Positions 36,553 through 45,369 are shown, counted from the first letter of the stretch. The stretch: DNA of 64,000 nucleotides from Rhizobiales bacterium 62-47 (GCA_001899255.1 MKVX01000005.1:372001-436000); one strand, 5' to 3'. Numbers and translations are program-made. The notes: generated by a model from the sequence alone, not told the origin.

Positions 36553-37161
36553 GTGGCCAAGACCAATCCGCAGTTTCTGTTCGATTTCGGCAGTCCGAAT
36601 GCCTATCTCAGCCATAAGGCTATTCCCGCCATAGAGCAGCGTGCCGGCGTGACATTCGAATACGTGCCGGTGCTGCTCGGCGGCATCTTCAAGGCGACAA
36701 ACAACAGGTCCCCGGCCGAGACGCTGGCCGGCGTCAAGAACAAGCGCGAATTCATGGAGCTGGAGACGCAACGCTTCCTGAAGCGTTTCAACGTCAAGCC
36801 CTATGTCTGGAATCCGCATTTCCCCGTCAACACCTTGATGCTGATGCGCGGCGCCATTGCGGCGCAGGCCGAAGGGGTGTTCGAGAAGTATGTCAATGCC
36901 GCGTTCCATCACATGTGGGAAGCGCCGAAGAAGATGGACAACCCCGAGGTGCTGGGGAAAGCGCTGACGGCGTCCGGTCTCGATGCGGCGAAGCTGTTCG
37001 CCCGCGCGCAGGAGCCGGAGATCAAGAACAAGCTGATGACCAACACCCAGTCGGCGGTGGAGCGTGGCGCGTTCGGTTCGCCGACGTTCTTTGTCGGCGA
37101 TGAGATGTTCTTCGGCAAGGAGCAGTTGCGCGAAGTCGAGGAACTAGTGACGGGCAAGTAG
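36553..37161 (+). CDS. 2-hydroxychromene-2-carboxylate isomerase family (DsbA-like) protein
   Basis: A 202-residue thioredoxin-fold protein of the kappa-GST/HCCA isomerase group, read from a GTG at 36553 after GGGAGG (36542-36547). Signatures are FLFDFGSPNAYLSHKAIP with the active-site Ser, PHFPVNTLMLMRG, and the C-terminal GAFGSPTFFVGDEMFFGKEQL. In naphthalene degradation this family isomerises 2-hydroxychromene-2-carboxylate using glutathione. No other such genes are nearby, so the actual substrate is open. Confidence 0.9.
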   Translation: MAKTNPQFLFDFGSPNAYLSHKAIPAIEQRAGVTFEYVPVLLGGIFKATNNRSPAETLAGVKNKREFMELETQRFLKRFNVKPYVWNPHFPVNTLMLMRGAIAAQAEGVFEKYVNAAFHHMWEAPKKMDNPEVLGKALTASGLDAAKLFARAQEPEIKNKLMTNTQSAVERGAFGSPTFFVGDEMFFGKEQLREVEELVTGK

Positions 37162-37183
37162 AAGCGCGACACGATCAATTACC

Positions 37184-37298
37184 GTCATTGCGAGCCAACG
37201 GGTCCGGCTCTGCCGGCCCGATGACAGGCTCCGCGAAGCAATCCAGAAGCAACAAAAGAAGACTGGATTGCTTCGTCGCTCCGCTCCTCGCAATGACG
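37184..37298. repeat. Palindromic repeat of the 'CATTGCGAG/GAAGCAATCC' family with a variant left arm
   Basis: Outer arms GTCATTGCGAGCC and GCTCCTCGCAATGAC, inner arms GAAGCAATCCAGAAG and GACTGGATTGCTTC. The left arm carries an inserted GGCTCTGCCGGCCCGATGACAGG module that also occurs, inverted, in the right arm of the copy at 39.9-40.1 kb (see 40010-40040). Confidence 0.85.
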
Positions 37299-37352
37299 CT
37301 GCTTTTGGCGCAAGCCGGCACAGACGAGTCGAACCATCGGAGACATCCAACC

Positions 37353-38090
37353 ATGTCCAAACGCAATGCCACCGTCGCGGTGATCGGCGCCGGCGATTAC
37401 ATCGGCGCCGAGATCGTCAAGAAATTCGCCGCAGAAGGCTTCACGGTGTTCGCCGGACGCCGCAACGGCGAAAAACTTGCACCATTGGTGCAAGAGGTCG
37501 AGGCGGCAGGCGGCGCGATCGTTGCGCGCTCGCTCGATGCGCGCAAGGAAGAGGAGATCAACAGCTTCCTGCAGGACGCCGACAAGCACGCGCCGCTCGA
37601 AGTTATGATTTTCAACGTCGGCGCCAACGTCAATTTCCCGATTCTCGAAACCACCGACCGGGTGTTTCGCAAGGTCTGGGAAATGGCCTGCTGGGCCGGC
37701 TTCCTCGCCGGGCGCGAGTCGGCGCGGCTGATGCTGCCGCGCGGCCAGGGCAACATCTTCTTCACCGGCGCTACCGCAAGCCTGCGTGGCGGCTCGGGTT
37801 TCGCCGCGTTCGCCAGCGCCAAGTTCGGCTTGCGCGCCGTGGCGCAGGCGATGGCCCGCGAACTCGGGCCGAAGAACATCCATGTCGCGCACCTCGTCAT
37901 CGATTCCGGTGTCGATACGGCCTGGGTGCGTGAACGCCGCGAGCAGCTGTGGGGCAAGGAGGCGCTCGACAATCCCGATCTGCTGATGCCGCCGGCCTCG
38001 GTCGCGGCGTCGTACTGGCAGCTCTATCAGCAGCCGAAGAGCGCGTGGACTTTCGAGATGGAAATTCGCCCGTTCGGCGAGAAGTGGTAG
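37353..38090 (+). CDS. Short-chain dehydrogenase/reductase-fold protein lacking the catalytic Tyr
   Basis: A 245-residue Rossmann-fold SDR with the nucleotide-binding loop VIGAGDYIG near the N-terminus and AGRR following beta-2. The usual YxxxK reads FASAK (in GFAAFASAKFGLRAVAQ), so the general-acid Tyr is replaced by Phe while Lys is kept; a Thr/Ala-rich FTGATAS stands where the catalytic Ser is expected. It may be a non-catalytic or unusual SDR. ATG at 37353; the upstream extension to 37188 reads through a palindromic repeat and is rejected. No functional link to neighbours is clear. Confidence 0.85.
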   Translation: MSKRNATVAVIGAGDYIGAEIVKKFAAEGFTVFAGRRNGEKLAPLVQEVEAAGGAIVARSLDARKEEEINSFLQDADKHAPLEVMIFNVGANVNFPILETTDRVFRKVWEMACWAGFLAGRESARLMLPRGQGNIFFTGATASLRGGSGFAAFASAKFGLRAVAQAMARELGPKNIHVAHLVIDSGVDTAWVRERREQLWGKEALDNPDLLMPPASVAASYWQLYQQPKSAWTFEMEIRPFGEKW

Positions 38091-38249
38091 CTGGCCGCGC
38101 GGTCATTTCATCGGATCGATGTCGATCATCGACCCAGCCGATGGCAACAACTCGGAGCGGGAGTGCGAAAACCACGTCGCACTTTCGGTGTCGATGCTTT
38201 AGGTTGACCGCCGCAGTGCCATAATCAAGAAACGTGGGAGTTGGACGAC

Positions 38250-39170
38250 ATGCGCATTCTGGTGGTTGGGGCCGGGGCGATCGGCGGGTATTTCGGCGGC
38301 AGGCTGCTGCAAAGCGGCGCCGACATCACCTTCCTGGTGCGGCCGCGCCGCGCCGAGGAACTGGCGCGCGACGGTCTCGTCATCAAGAGTCCGCATGGCG
38401 ATGCGACGCTGCCAAAGCCGCCGACGGTGCTGGCGCAAGACCTCAAGCAGCCGTTCGACATCATCCTGCTAAGCTGCAAGGCATTCGATCTCGACGACGC
38501 CATCGCCTCGTTCGCGCCGGCGATGGGGCCGCAAAGCGCGATCATGCCGATGCTCAATGGCATGCGGCATCTCGACGTGCTGGATCGTCACTTCGGCCGC
38601 GAGCGCGTGCTCGGCGGCCAGTGCGCCATTGCTGCGACGCTCGACGCCAATCGTCATGTCGTGCAGTTGACGCCGATGCAATCGCTCGGCTTTGGCGAGC
38701 GCGACGGCAGCATGTCGGCACGCGTCAACGCGGCGAACGAGATCTTTGCGCGCGGCAATTTCGACGGCAAGGCGAGTGCGACCATCGTGCTCGACATGTG
38801 GGAGAAGTGGGTGCTGCTGGCGACGCTGGCGTGCTCGACCTGCCTGATGCGCGCGGCGATCGGCAAGATCCTGCTGGCCCCGGGCGGCCGCGACTACATT
38901 CTCGGCGTGCGCGACGAGATCATCGGCATCGCCACTGCCGCCGGTTATGCGCCGCGTATGCCGTTCATCGAGCGCATCACCGGCATCCTCACCGCCGAAG
39001 GATCGCCGTTCACCGCGTCGATGTTCCGTGACATCGTTGCCGGGCTGCCGATCGAGGCCGATCATATCGTCGGCGATCTGATTGCGCGCGCGGCCGCCGC
39101 CAAGCTCGAGGTGTCGCGGCTGCGTATCGCTTATACGCATCTGAAAACGTATGAGGCGCAGCGGGGCTAG
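38250..39170 (+). CDS. 2-dehydropantoate 2-reductase family (PanE/ApbA) protein
   Basis: A 306-residue NADPH-dependent ketoacid reductase-fold protein. It begins MRILVVGAGAIGGYFGGRLL (GxGxxG), has SCKAFDLDDAI and PMLNGMRHLD in the N-domain, and a helical C-domain with MWEKWVLLATLACSTCLMRA, where the lysine-containing WEKW corresponds to the family's catalytic region. Real pantothenate PanE and other paralogues cannot be told apart by motif; the family is often multicopy. ATG at 38250 follows GTGGGAG at 9 bases. Confidence 0.88.
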   Translation: MRILVVGAGAIGGYFGGRLLQSGADITFLVRPRRAEELARDGLVIKSPHGDATLPKPPTVLAQDLKQPFDIILLSCKAFDLDDAIASFAPAMGPQSAIMPMLNGMRHLDVLDRHFGRERVLGGQCAIAATLDANRHVVQLTPMQSLGFGERDGSMSARVNAANEIFARGNFDGKASATIVLDMWEKWVLLATLACSTCLMRAAIGKILLAPGGRDYILGVRDEIIGIATAAGYAPRMPFIERITGILTAEGSPFTASMFRDIVAGLPIEADHIVGDLIARAAAAKLEVSRLRIAYTHLKTYEAQRG

Positions 39171-39182
39171 TCGAACGTTCTG

Positions 39183-39298
39183 TCCTTGCGAGCGAAGCGA
39201 AGCAATCCAGTCTTTTTTTCGTGGTGCTGGATTGCTTCGTCGCGGAGCCTGTACTCGGACGGCGCAAAGCGCCGATCCGGGTTCCCCTCGCAATGACG
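39183..39298. repeat. Palindromic repeat, left of the diheme cytochrome gene
   Basis: Inner arms GAAGCAATCCAG and CTGGATTGCTTC around a T-rich loop, outer arms CCTTGCGAGCG and CCTCGCAATGAC. The right arm (39229-39296) includes GTACTCGGACGGCGCAAAGC and is nearly the exact reverse complement of the left arm of the repeat at 39907-40055, on the other side of the cytochrome gene. Confidence 0.85.
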
Positions 39299-39308
39299 AC
39301 GCCAGGAA

Positions 39309-39887
39309 TCACATCCGCGACAGGTAATGCGCCAATGCGACGATCTCCTCGTCGTTGAGCGGATAGGCGACGTCGGCCATCGCCGCCATGCCGCCGCCGG
39401 AGCGATTGCCCGATTTGTAATCGCGCAGCGCTTTCAGCAGATAGTCCTCGCGCTGCCCAGCGATGCGCGCCACCGCCTTGGTACCGGCGTAGCTGTCGGT
39501 ATGGCATGACGCGCAGCGGCGGCCCTTGGCGGCCATCTCGCCCTTTTTCGTCAGATCTGGATTGTCATCCTGCGCGCCCTTGGGCGGCGTCAGCGAGGCG
39601 AAGTAGGCGCCGAGATTGCGCACATCCTCGTTGCTGAGCTGCTCGACGATCGGCTGCATCTGCTCGTTCTTGCGGGTGCCGGCGCGGAAGAACACCAGTT
39701 GCCATTGGATGAACTGATCCGGTTGCCCGGCCAGCGACGGAATGTTCTCGGTCTGCGAGATGCCGTTCTCGCCATGGCAGGCGGTGCAGACTTCGGCCTT
39801 GGCCTTGCCGGCCGCGATGTCGGCGGCGTGGGCGAACTGTCCGGATAGAAGCATCGCGACCGTCGCCGCAAGAAAAATAATTCGCAT
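39309..39887 (-). CDS. Diheme cytochrome c (c4-like)
   Basis: A 192-residue periplasmic electron carrier with a signal peptide (FLAATVAMLLSGQFAHA, cleavage about residue 21) and two CxxCH heme sites: C34-T-A-C37-H38 and C125-A-S-C128-H129. Likely axial Met residues are in KNEQMQPI and in the GGGMAAM segment. The two-domain layout fits the c4 family. GGAGG lies 11 bases before the ATG at 39887. The next gene upstream on this strand encodes a PQQ-type sugar dehydrogenase; this cytochrome is a plausible electron acceptor. Both flanks are palindromic repeats with a shared arm. Confidence 0.92.
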   Translation of the reverse strand: MRIIFLAATVAMLLSGQFAHAADIAAGKAKAEVCTACHGENGISQTENIPSLAGQPDQFIQWQLVFFRAGTRKNEQMQPIVEQLSNEDVRNLGAYFASLTPPKGAQDDNPDLTKKGEMAAKGRRCASCHTDSYAGTKAVARIAGQREDYLLKALRDYKSGNRSGGGMAAMADVAYPLNDEEIVALAHYLSRM

Positions 39888-39906
39888 ACCAATACGTGCC
39901 TCCACC

Positions 39907-40055
39907 GCCATTGCGAGGAGCACCCGGATCGGCGCTTTGCGCCGTCCGAGTACAGACTCCGCGACGAAGCAATCCAGTCATATCACCTGACTCTGGATTG
40001 CTTCGCGGAGCCTGTCATCGGGCCGGCAGAGCCGACTCGTTGGCGCGCAATGACG
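39907..40055. repeat. Palindromic repeat, right of the diheme cytochrome gene, with mosaic arms
   Basis: Left arm 39907-39980 is the near-exact reverse complement of the right arm of the repeat at 39183-39298 (shared CACCCGGATCGGCGCTTTGC). Right arm 39990-40055 shares GCGGAGCCTGTCATCGGGCC with the inverted left arm of the repeat at 37184-37298. Inner arms are GAAGCAATCCAGTCA and TGACTCTGGATTGCTTC. Confidence 0.85.
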
Positions 40056-40084
40056 GGACCTGATGTCCTACGAGTGATCAGCGC

Positions 40085-41356
40085 TTACTTCTTGGCTTCT
40101 TTCTTGTCGTAGCTGATGCGGTAGATCGCACCCGCCCAGTCGTCAGCCACCAGGATCGAACCGTCCTTGGCCAGCACGATGTCCGCCGGACGGCCAAGAT
40201 AGGTCTGCTTGCCTTCGATCCAGCCCGAGGCAAACACCTCCTGCTTGGCATTCTTGCCATCGGGACCGACGATCACCCGCATGATCCGTGCGCCCTGATA
40301 CTGGTGCCGGTTCCATGAGCCGTGTTCGGCGATCAGGATGTTGTTCTTGTACTCGGCCGGAAACTGGTTGCCGGTATAGAACTTCATGCCGAGCGGCGCG
40401 ACGTGGTCGCCGAGCTTCAACACCGGCGGCGTGAACTCGGAACACTTGTGCCCCATGGCGAACTTCGGATCGGGAATGTCGCCCTGATGGCAATACGGAT
40501 AGCCGAAGTGCTCGCCCAGCCTGGAGATCATGTTGAGCTTGTCGCTGGGCGAATCGTCACCGAGCCAGTCGCGGGCATTTTCGGTGAACCAGTACTTGCC
40601 GCTGCGCGGATCGACGTCGCCGCCGACGCTGTTGCGGACGCCGAGCGCGACGATTTCAGCATTGCCGGTCTTGGGATCGACGCGGCGAATCTGCGAGACG
40701 CTGGTCGGCGGGATGCCGATGTTGAACGGGGGGCCGAGCGGAATGTAGAACCAGCCGTCCTTGTCGACCGCAATGTATTTCCAGCCATGCGCCGCATAGG
40801 ACGGCATGTCGTCGTACACCACCTTGGCTTCCGGCATCTTGTCGAGATTGGCTTCCGGATTGTCGTAGCGCATGATCTTGTTGACATCGACCACGTAAAG
40901 CGCGCCGTTGAGGTAAGCGAGACCGGTCGGCATCGACAGGCCCTTGATGATGGTCTTGACCTCTTTCTTGCCGTCCTTGTCGGTAATCGCATAGACGTTG
41001 CCGAGGCCGAACGAACCGACGAACAGCGTGCCCTTGTCGCCCCATGCCATCTGCCGCGCGGCGAGCACGCCGGTGGCATAAGGCTCGATCTTAAAGCCCT
41101 TCGGCAGCTTGATCTTCTTCAGTGCCGCGGCGATTTCGGAATCGGACATGCCGGTCGGCGGTCCGGAGGGTGGCGCGAGGCCTTTCTGCGCTTCGGTTTC
41201 GTCGCCGAGGAACCAGTCCGGCGGTGGATTGGTCCAGAAATCCTTGGTACCGGATTGATAGCTCTTCAATCCGTCGGCGGCCGTTGCGTGCTGCGCGCCG
41301 CCGACCGACAGAATTGTCGCCAGCGCCAGCACCGATCCATAAAAGATTGATTTCAT
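40085..41356 (-). CDS. PQQ-dependent sugar (sorbosone-type) dehydrogenase
   Basis: A 423-residue exported six-bladed beta-propeller of the soluble glucose/L-sorbosone dehydrogenase family, which oxidises sugars or aldoses in the periplasm with PQQ. Signal peptide SVLALATILSVGGAQHATAA. Family segments are GFKIEPYATGVLAARQMAWGD-like (MAWGDKGTLFVGS), VDPKTGNAEIVALGVRNSVGGDVDP, WFTENARDWLGDDSPSDKLN, IAEHGSWNR and LVADDWAGAIYRI. Length is normal. A diheme cytochrome c gene lies 198 bp downstream on the same strand. PQQ biosynthesis genes are not in the window. Substrate unproven. Confidence 0.9.
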   Translation of the reverse strand: MKSIFYGSVLALATILSVGGAQHATAADGLKSYQSGTKDFWTNPPPDWFLGDETEAQKGLAPPSGPPTGMSDSEIAAALKKIKLPKGFKIEPYATGVLAARQMAWGDKGTLFVGSFGLGNVYAITDKDGKKEVKTIIKGLSMPTGLAYLNGALYVVDVNKIMRYDNPEANLDKMPEAKVVYDDMPSYAAHGWKYIAVDKDGWFYIPLGPPFNIGIPPTSVSQIRRVDPKTGNAEIVALGVRNSVGGDVDPRSGKYWFTENARDWLGDDSPSDKLNMISRLGEHFGYPYCHQGDIPDPKFAMGHKCSEFTPPVLKLGDHVAPLGMKFYTGNQFPAEYKNNILIAEHGSWNRHQYQGARIMRVIVGPDGKNAKQEVFASGWIEGKQTYLGRPADIVLAKDGSILVADDWAGAIYRISYDKKEAKK

Positions 41357-41589
41357 CGCGTCCCTCCCGTGCAGCCATCCAGGGGCTGCGTTTGTTATTG
41401 GTATGATCGAGAAACGAAGTGGGTCCGCATCGAAGATGCGAGACGGGCGAAAGCTAGCACATCCATTGCGGGAATGAAGTGCATTGCGCGCTATGCTGTC
41501 CGAACAAATTTGCGCCGGTCGATTTGCCGCCGCATGTTGCTTAAAATTTGTTCGGCTCGCCGCGTGCGCCGCACAAAGACAACGCGATG

Positions 41590-43827
41590 CTAACGTCGCT
41601 TCACCGTCAGCAGGCCGGTGCCGCTGTTGTTGCGATAGAAGGTGTCATAAAGAGCGGGAATGCCGAGCACGGCGTCGTTGACGAAGATCAGCAGTTCGCC
41701 GCTGCGTGTCGGCCGGATGGTGGCCTCGATGGTGCCGTCTTCGGGATCGGGGTCGAGGAACACCTCCTCACCGCCGACCGCGCCGTAACGCAATACGAGA
41801 CGGAACCATGGCCGCGTCAGCTCGCGCCGCAGCGGCACGCCGAGCACCAGCAAGGCTTGTTGCCACAGCGTCGGCGCATCGGTGGTGTAGAAGCCGCCGA
41901 GCGGCGAGGCGATATCGCCGTCGCGAAACGGCGTGGTCGTCTCGACCTTGATGAGGTAACGGGCGCCGTTGCCTTCGACGAAAATTCCCGTGTTGTTGCA
42001 GAGCTGTGAGGTGGCGAAGGTCGCGGTGGCCTGCTCGCCGCGGGCGAGGCCCCTGGCCATGGCATCGTCGCGGCAGGTCAGCCCGGCGACGTCCTGCACA
42101 TTGTAAAGCAGGTGGCTGCTGAGCGTGAGGCCGAGATAGACGAACAGCACGGCGAACAATGCCGGCGCCCAGCGGCGTTTCAGCCCTTCATGGAACGCTG
42201 TATATAGCCGGCTACTACGCAAGCGATAGATCCAGTTGTCCGGCAGGCCCTGCGGTGCGGTCGGGCTGCGCCGCCAGATGGCGCCCATCCGGTCGGATAT
42301 GCTGGCCGCCAGCCGGGTGCCGCCATAAATCAGGCCGCACACCACGATCAGCAAGGCGAGAAACTGGAACGGACTGCGGGCGTAGCCATCGATCCAGGTC
42401 TGCGCGAAACCGGGCAGGAAGCCGCCGACGATGCGGATCAGGTCCGACACCCAGCGGATCGGGCTGGTGTATTCGTCCTTGGCTGGCAGCTTGCGCAGCA
42501 GCGGATACAGCAATAGCCACGCCGTCGCGCCGACGGTGAGGAAGTAGACGATGCGGCGTGCCCAGATCACGTTCCAGACGTGTTCCTGCGCCTTGGCGCG
42601 CTCGGTCGCCGCCGCGCCGCGTTCCATGCCGTATTGCTCTGGGGTGAGGATGGCGCCGTCGTCGGTGGCGACGTCGTAAGTGGCCGGCAGCCCGACCGGC
42701 GCATAGGCGCGGGCGTGGCTGGCGATGCGGCGGAACGCGCTCTCGTGGATTTTCGGCCGTGCGATCAACACCTCGTCGTGTCTGGCGTAGCGATAGGTGC
42801 ACAGCTCGGCCAGCTTGCGCGGGCCGTAACGGTAATAGCCGCCGATGCCCTTGCGTGGATCGTAGAGCCGCCCGTCCTTGTCGCGCCGCGAAATGGCGTT
42901 CTTGAAAGTATCGGGATCGGCGGGAGGCGTCGCGCGATCGGATTTGAAGCGCAGGCCGCAGCGTTGCGCCTCGCCGATCATCCAGACGAATGGAATGTAG
43001 GCCAGTGCATCGTCGGGATAGCCGCCGCCGACATTGGAATGCACGCCGGCGAACCAGAGTTGGCTGACCTGCTCGTCGGCGACGTAACGTTGGCCTTCGG
43101 GGCGCGGCGGCGCCGGCGCCACGCTGCGTTCGTCCCACAATTCGGGATGGAACGTGGTGCGTTCCTCGTCGAGCGCCAGCGCCTGACAGGCGCGGCTGAC
43201 GCGGGCGAGATCGAGCCGATGGTCCGGCAACTCCAGCGGCCAGATCCATTTGCTGACGCCGCGCGTCATCTCGTCGAGCGGCAGGCCGTAGGCGGCGACG
43301 GTGTCCCAGACGCCGATGAAGCGAATGCGCGCGATGCTGCGGTTGGCGGCCCTGTCGTAGCGCGGCAGGACCAGATCGCGCAGCGCACGGAACGGCACCT
43401 CGATGTGCCAGAAGGTGTGATAGCGCTCGCGGCGATAGGCGCGATAGGCGGCGCGCGCCTTGCGGTCCAGCTCCTGCTCGGTATCGGCGGTGACGAGGCC
43501 CTGATTGAGGATTAGCCCCATCACCACGCGGATGGTGAAGCCGCCGCGGCTGAAGCCGAAGCCGTAGATGTCGTCGTCGTCACTGCGATAGTTGCGGCAG
43601 GCGAATTTGTAGAGATCGATGACGTTGCGTTTCAGGCCGATGCCGAAGGCGCCGCCGAGGATCGCCAGCGGCTTGAACGACGAGGTGCCGACGCCATCGT
43701 CGTAGAACGCCACCTGATCGGAACCGGACAGGTCGAGCGCCTCGAAGGTCCGCCAGACATTGGTGCGCCAGACTTTCGCCGCCGAATTTCCGGTGCCGTC
43801 CGACAACAGGATGATCTTACGGCCCAT
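41590..43827 (-). CDS. DUF2235 (alpha/beta hydrolase-like) membrane protein
   Basis: A 745-residue protein. Residues 1 to about 290 form the DUF2235 hydrolase domain: MGRKIILLSDGTGNS, nucleophile elbow GFS93RGGF, Asp of VWD175TVAAYG and His of AGVH263SNVGGGY, so the catalytic triad looks intact. Three TM helices follow at about 426-444, 487-504 and 553-574, and then a soluble C-terminal region of about 170 residues. Related domains occur in Tle1-type phospholipase effectors of type VI secretion, but no T6SS gene, VgrG or immunity gene is nearby, and a multi-TM anchor does not fit an injected effector. ATG at 43827. Confidence 0.85.
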   Translation of the reverse strand: MGRKIILLSDGTGNSAAKVWRTNVWRTFEALDLSGSDQVAFYDDGVGTSSFKPLAILGGAFGIGLKRNVIDLYKFACRNYRSDDDDIYGFGFSRGGFTIRVVMGLILNQGLVTADTEQELDRKARAAYRAYRRERYHTFWHIEVPFRALRDLVLPRYDRAANRSIARIRFIGVWDTVAAYGLPLDEMTRGVSKWIWPLELPDHRLDLARVSRACQALALDEERTTFHPELWDERSVAPAPPRPEGQRYVADEQVSQLWFAGVHSNVGGGYPDDALAYIPFVWMIGEAQRCGLRFKSDRATPPADPDTFKNAISRRDKDGRLYDPRKGIGGYYRYGPRKLAELCTYRYARHDEVLIARPKIHESAFRRIASHARAYAPVGLPATYDVATDDGAILTPEQYGMERGAAATERAKAQEHVWNVIWARRIVYFLTVGATAWLLLYPLLRKLPAKDEYTSPIRWVSDLIRIVGGFLPGFAQTWIDGYARSPFQFLALLIVVCGLIYGGTRLAASISDRMGAIWRRSPTAPQGLPDNWIYRLRSSRLYTAFHEGLKRRWAPALFAVLFVYLGLTLSSHLLYNVQDVAGLTCRDDAMARGLARGEQATATFATSQLCNNTGIFVEGNGARYLIKVETTTPFRDGDIASPLGGFYTTDAPTLWQQALLVLGVPLRRELTRPWFRLVLRYGAVGGEEVFLDPDPEDGTIEATIRPTRSGELLIFVNDAVLGIPALYDTFYRNNSGTGLLTVKRR

Positions 43828-44026
43828 GTGGTGGCCCCCGCAGCGGCTGCTGATGACAGTCGCGTGATGAGCGAAGCATGGCACATTCGTTGCGAACGCA
43901 AAATCAATTGGCTGTCAGGCAATTGCCACGCATTTGCCGACAATTGTCCGCGACGCCAGACGGCAGAAATAAATCTAGCGCGGCCCGAGTCTCCTCCACA
44001 TGACGCCTTTGCCATGGAGGATCGTG

Positions 44027-44974
44027 ATGAGCCGAACACCAATCAATGATGATGAAATCAAGCTGACCCGTCGTCACGCTCTCGAATGCATGGTGTGGGC
44101 GGGCACCGGCGTGCTGTGGACCATGAGCGGCGGCGTTCCGGTGGCGCGCGGCCTGCTCGGCGAAGCCAAAGCCGCGACCGATACCGGCTTCAGTTTCCTG
44201 CAGATGAGCGACAGCCACATCGGCTTCAACAAGGCCGCCAATCCCGACGCGCTGGCAACGCTGCGCGAAGCGGTTGCGAAAGTGAAGGCGATGACGGTGA
44301 AGCCGTCCTATATCCTGCACACCGGCGACATCACGCATCTGTCGAAGGCGTCGGAATTCGACAATGCCGATCAGGTGTTCGGCGAGACCGGGTTGAAGAT
44401 CCACTACGTTCCCGGCGAGCACGACATCATCGATGAAGCGCGCGGCAAGGCCTATCTCGACCGCTACGGCAAGGGTAGCAAGGGCGCGGGCTGGTACAGC
44501 TTCGACGACCATGGCGTGCATTTCGTCGGGCTGGTGAATGTCGTCGATCTCAAGAGCGGCGGTCTCGGCAATCTCGGCGCCGAGCAACTGGCGTGGCTGG
44601 AAGACGACCTGCGCGGCAAGAGCGACAGTACGCCGATCGTCGTGTTCGCGCACATCCCGCTCTACGTACTTTATGAGCAATGGGGCTGGGGCACCGACGA
44701 CGGCGCCCGCGCGCTGGCGCTGCTGAAGCGGTTCGGCTCGGTCACCGTACTCAACGGCCACATCCATCAACTGGCGCAGAAGGTCGAAGGCAACATGACC
44801 TTCCACACCGCGCTGTCGACGGCATTTCCGCAGCCCGCGCCGGGATCGGCGCCATCGCCCGGCCCGATGCTGGTGCCGGCGGAGAAACTGCGCAGCCTGC
44901 TCGGGCTGTCGTCGGTGACGTTACGCCAGACCGGTACGCCGCTGGCCATCGTCGACACCACGCTCGGTTCCTAA
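44027..44974 (+). CDS. Tat-exported metallophosphoesterase
   Basis: A 315-residue calcineurin-like phosphoesterase. The N-terminus has a twin-arginine signal (KLTRRHALECMVWAGTGVLW; R15-R16). Metal-binding motifs in order are D62-S-H64 (QMSDSHIG), GD in LHTGDITH, the GEHD variant of GNHD, H of FAHIPL and GHIHQ. Export through Tat implies folding with metals in the cytoplasm before periplasmic action. GGAGG (44016-44020) is 6 bases before the ATG. A cupredoxin gene follows within 14 bases, then an ECF sigma / anti-sigma pair. Confidence 0.92.
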   Translation: MSRTPINDDEIKLTRRHALECMVWAGTGVLWTMSGGVPVARGLLGEAKAATDTGFSFLQMSDSHIGFNKAANPDALATLREAVAKVKAMTVKPSYILHTGDITHLSKASEFDNADQVFGETGLKIHYVPGEHDIIDEARGKAYLDRYGKGSKGAGWYSFDDHGVHFVGLVNVVDLKSGGLGNLGAEQLAWLEDDLRGKSDSTPIVVFAHIPLYVLYEQWGWGTDDGARALALLKRFGSVTVLNGHIHQLAQKVEGNMTFHTALSTAFPQPAPGSAPSPGPMLVPAEKLRSLLGLSSVTLRQTGTPLAIVDTTLGS

Positions 44975-44988
44975 GCGAGATGCCTGCC

Positions 44989-45369
44989 ATGGGAAATCAG
45001 ATTGAGAACAACCCACATCACGCCAATCGCAACTTCCTGCGCGCGATCGTTGTCGCGATCGCGGCGGGCCTCGCCACCGGCACGCTCGCCGCGCAACGAG
45101 CCCGCGCCGCGCTCGAAAATCCTGCCGCGATCGCCATCGACAACTTCACCTTCGCGCCGGCCGAACTGACGGTGCCGGTAGGGACGACAGTCAAATGGAG
45201 CAATCACGATGACATTCCGCATTCCATCGTCGGCAACAACGCTGCATTCCGGTCGGCGGCGCTCGATACCGACGACTCCTATACGTTCACCTTCAAGAAC
45301 GCCGGAACCTTCACGTATTTTTGCGGACTGCATCCGCACATGACGGGTAAGGTGATCGTCAAGCCGTGA
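44989..45369 (+). CDS. Cupredoxin (amicyanin/plastocyanin-like blue copper protein)
   Basis: A 126-residue exported copper protein: signal peptide AIVVAIAAGLATGTLAAQRARA, then a single cupredoxin domain with type 1 copper ligands H78 (DIPHS), C112, H115 and M118 (FCGLHPHM). It can carry electrons in the periplasm or bind copper. An ATG at 44980 is also possible; 44989 has better spacing from the weak AAGCGAG. It lies 14 bp after the phosphoesterase gene, so the two are probably co-transcribed and upstream of the sigma factor. Confidence 0.92.
   Translation: MGNQIENNPHHANRNFLRAIVVAIAAGLATGTLAAQRARAALENPAAIAIDNFTFAPAELTVPVGTTVKWSNHDDIPHSIVGNNAAFRSAALDTDDSYTFTFKNAGTFTYFCGLHPHMTGKVIVKP

Noticed and set aside
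41590-43827. Type VI secretion effector (Tle1-like)
   Set aside because: Domain similarity only; no VgrG, PAAR, Hcp or immunity gene nearby, and three TM helices do not fit a delivered effector.
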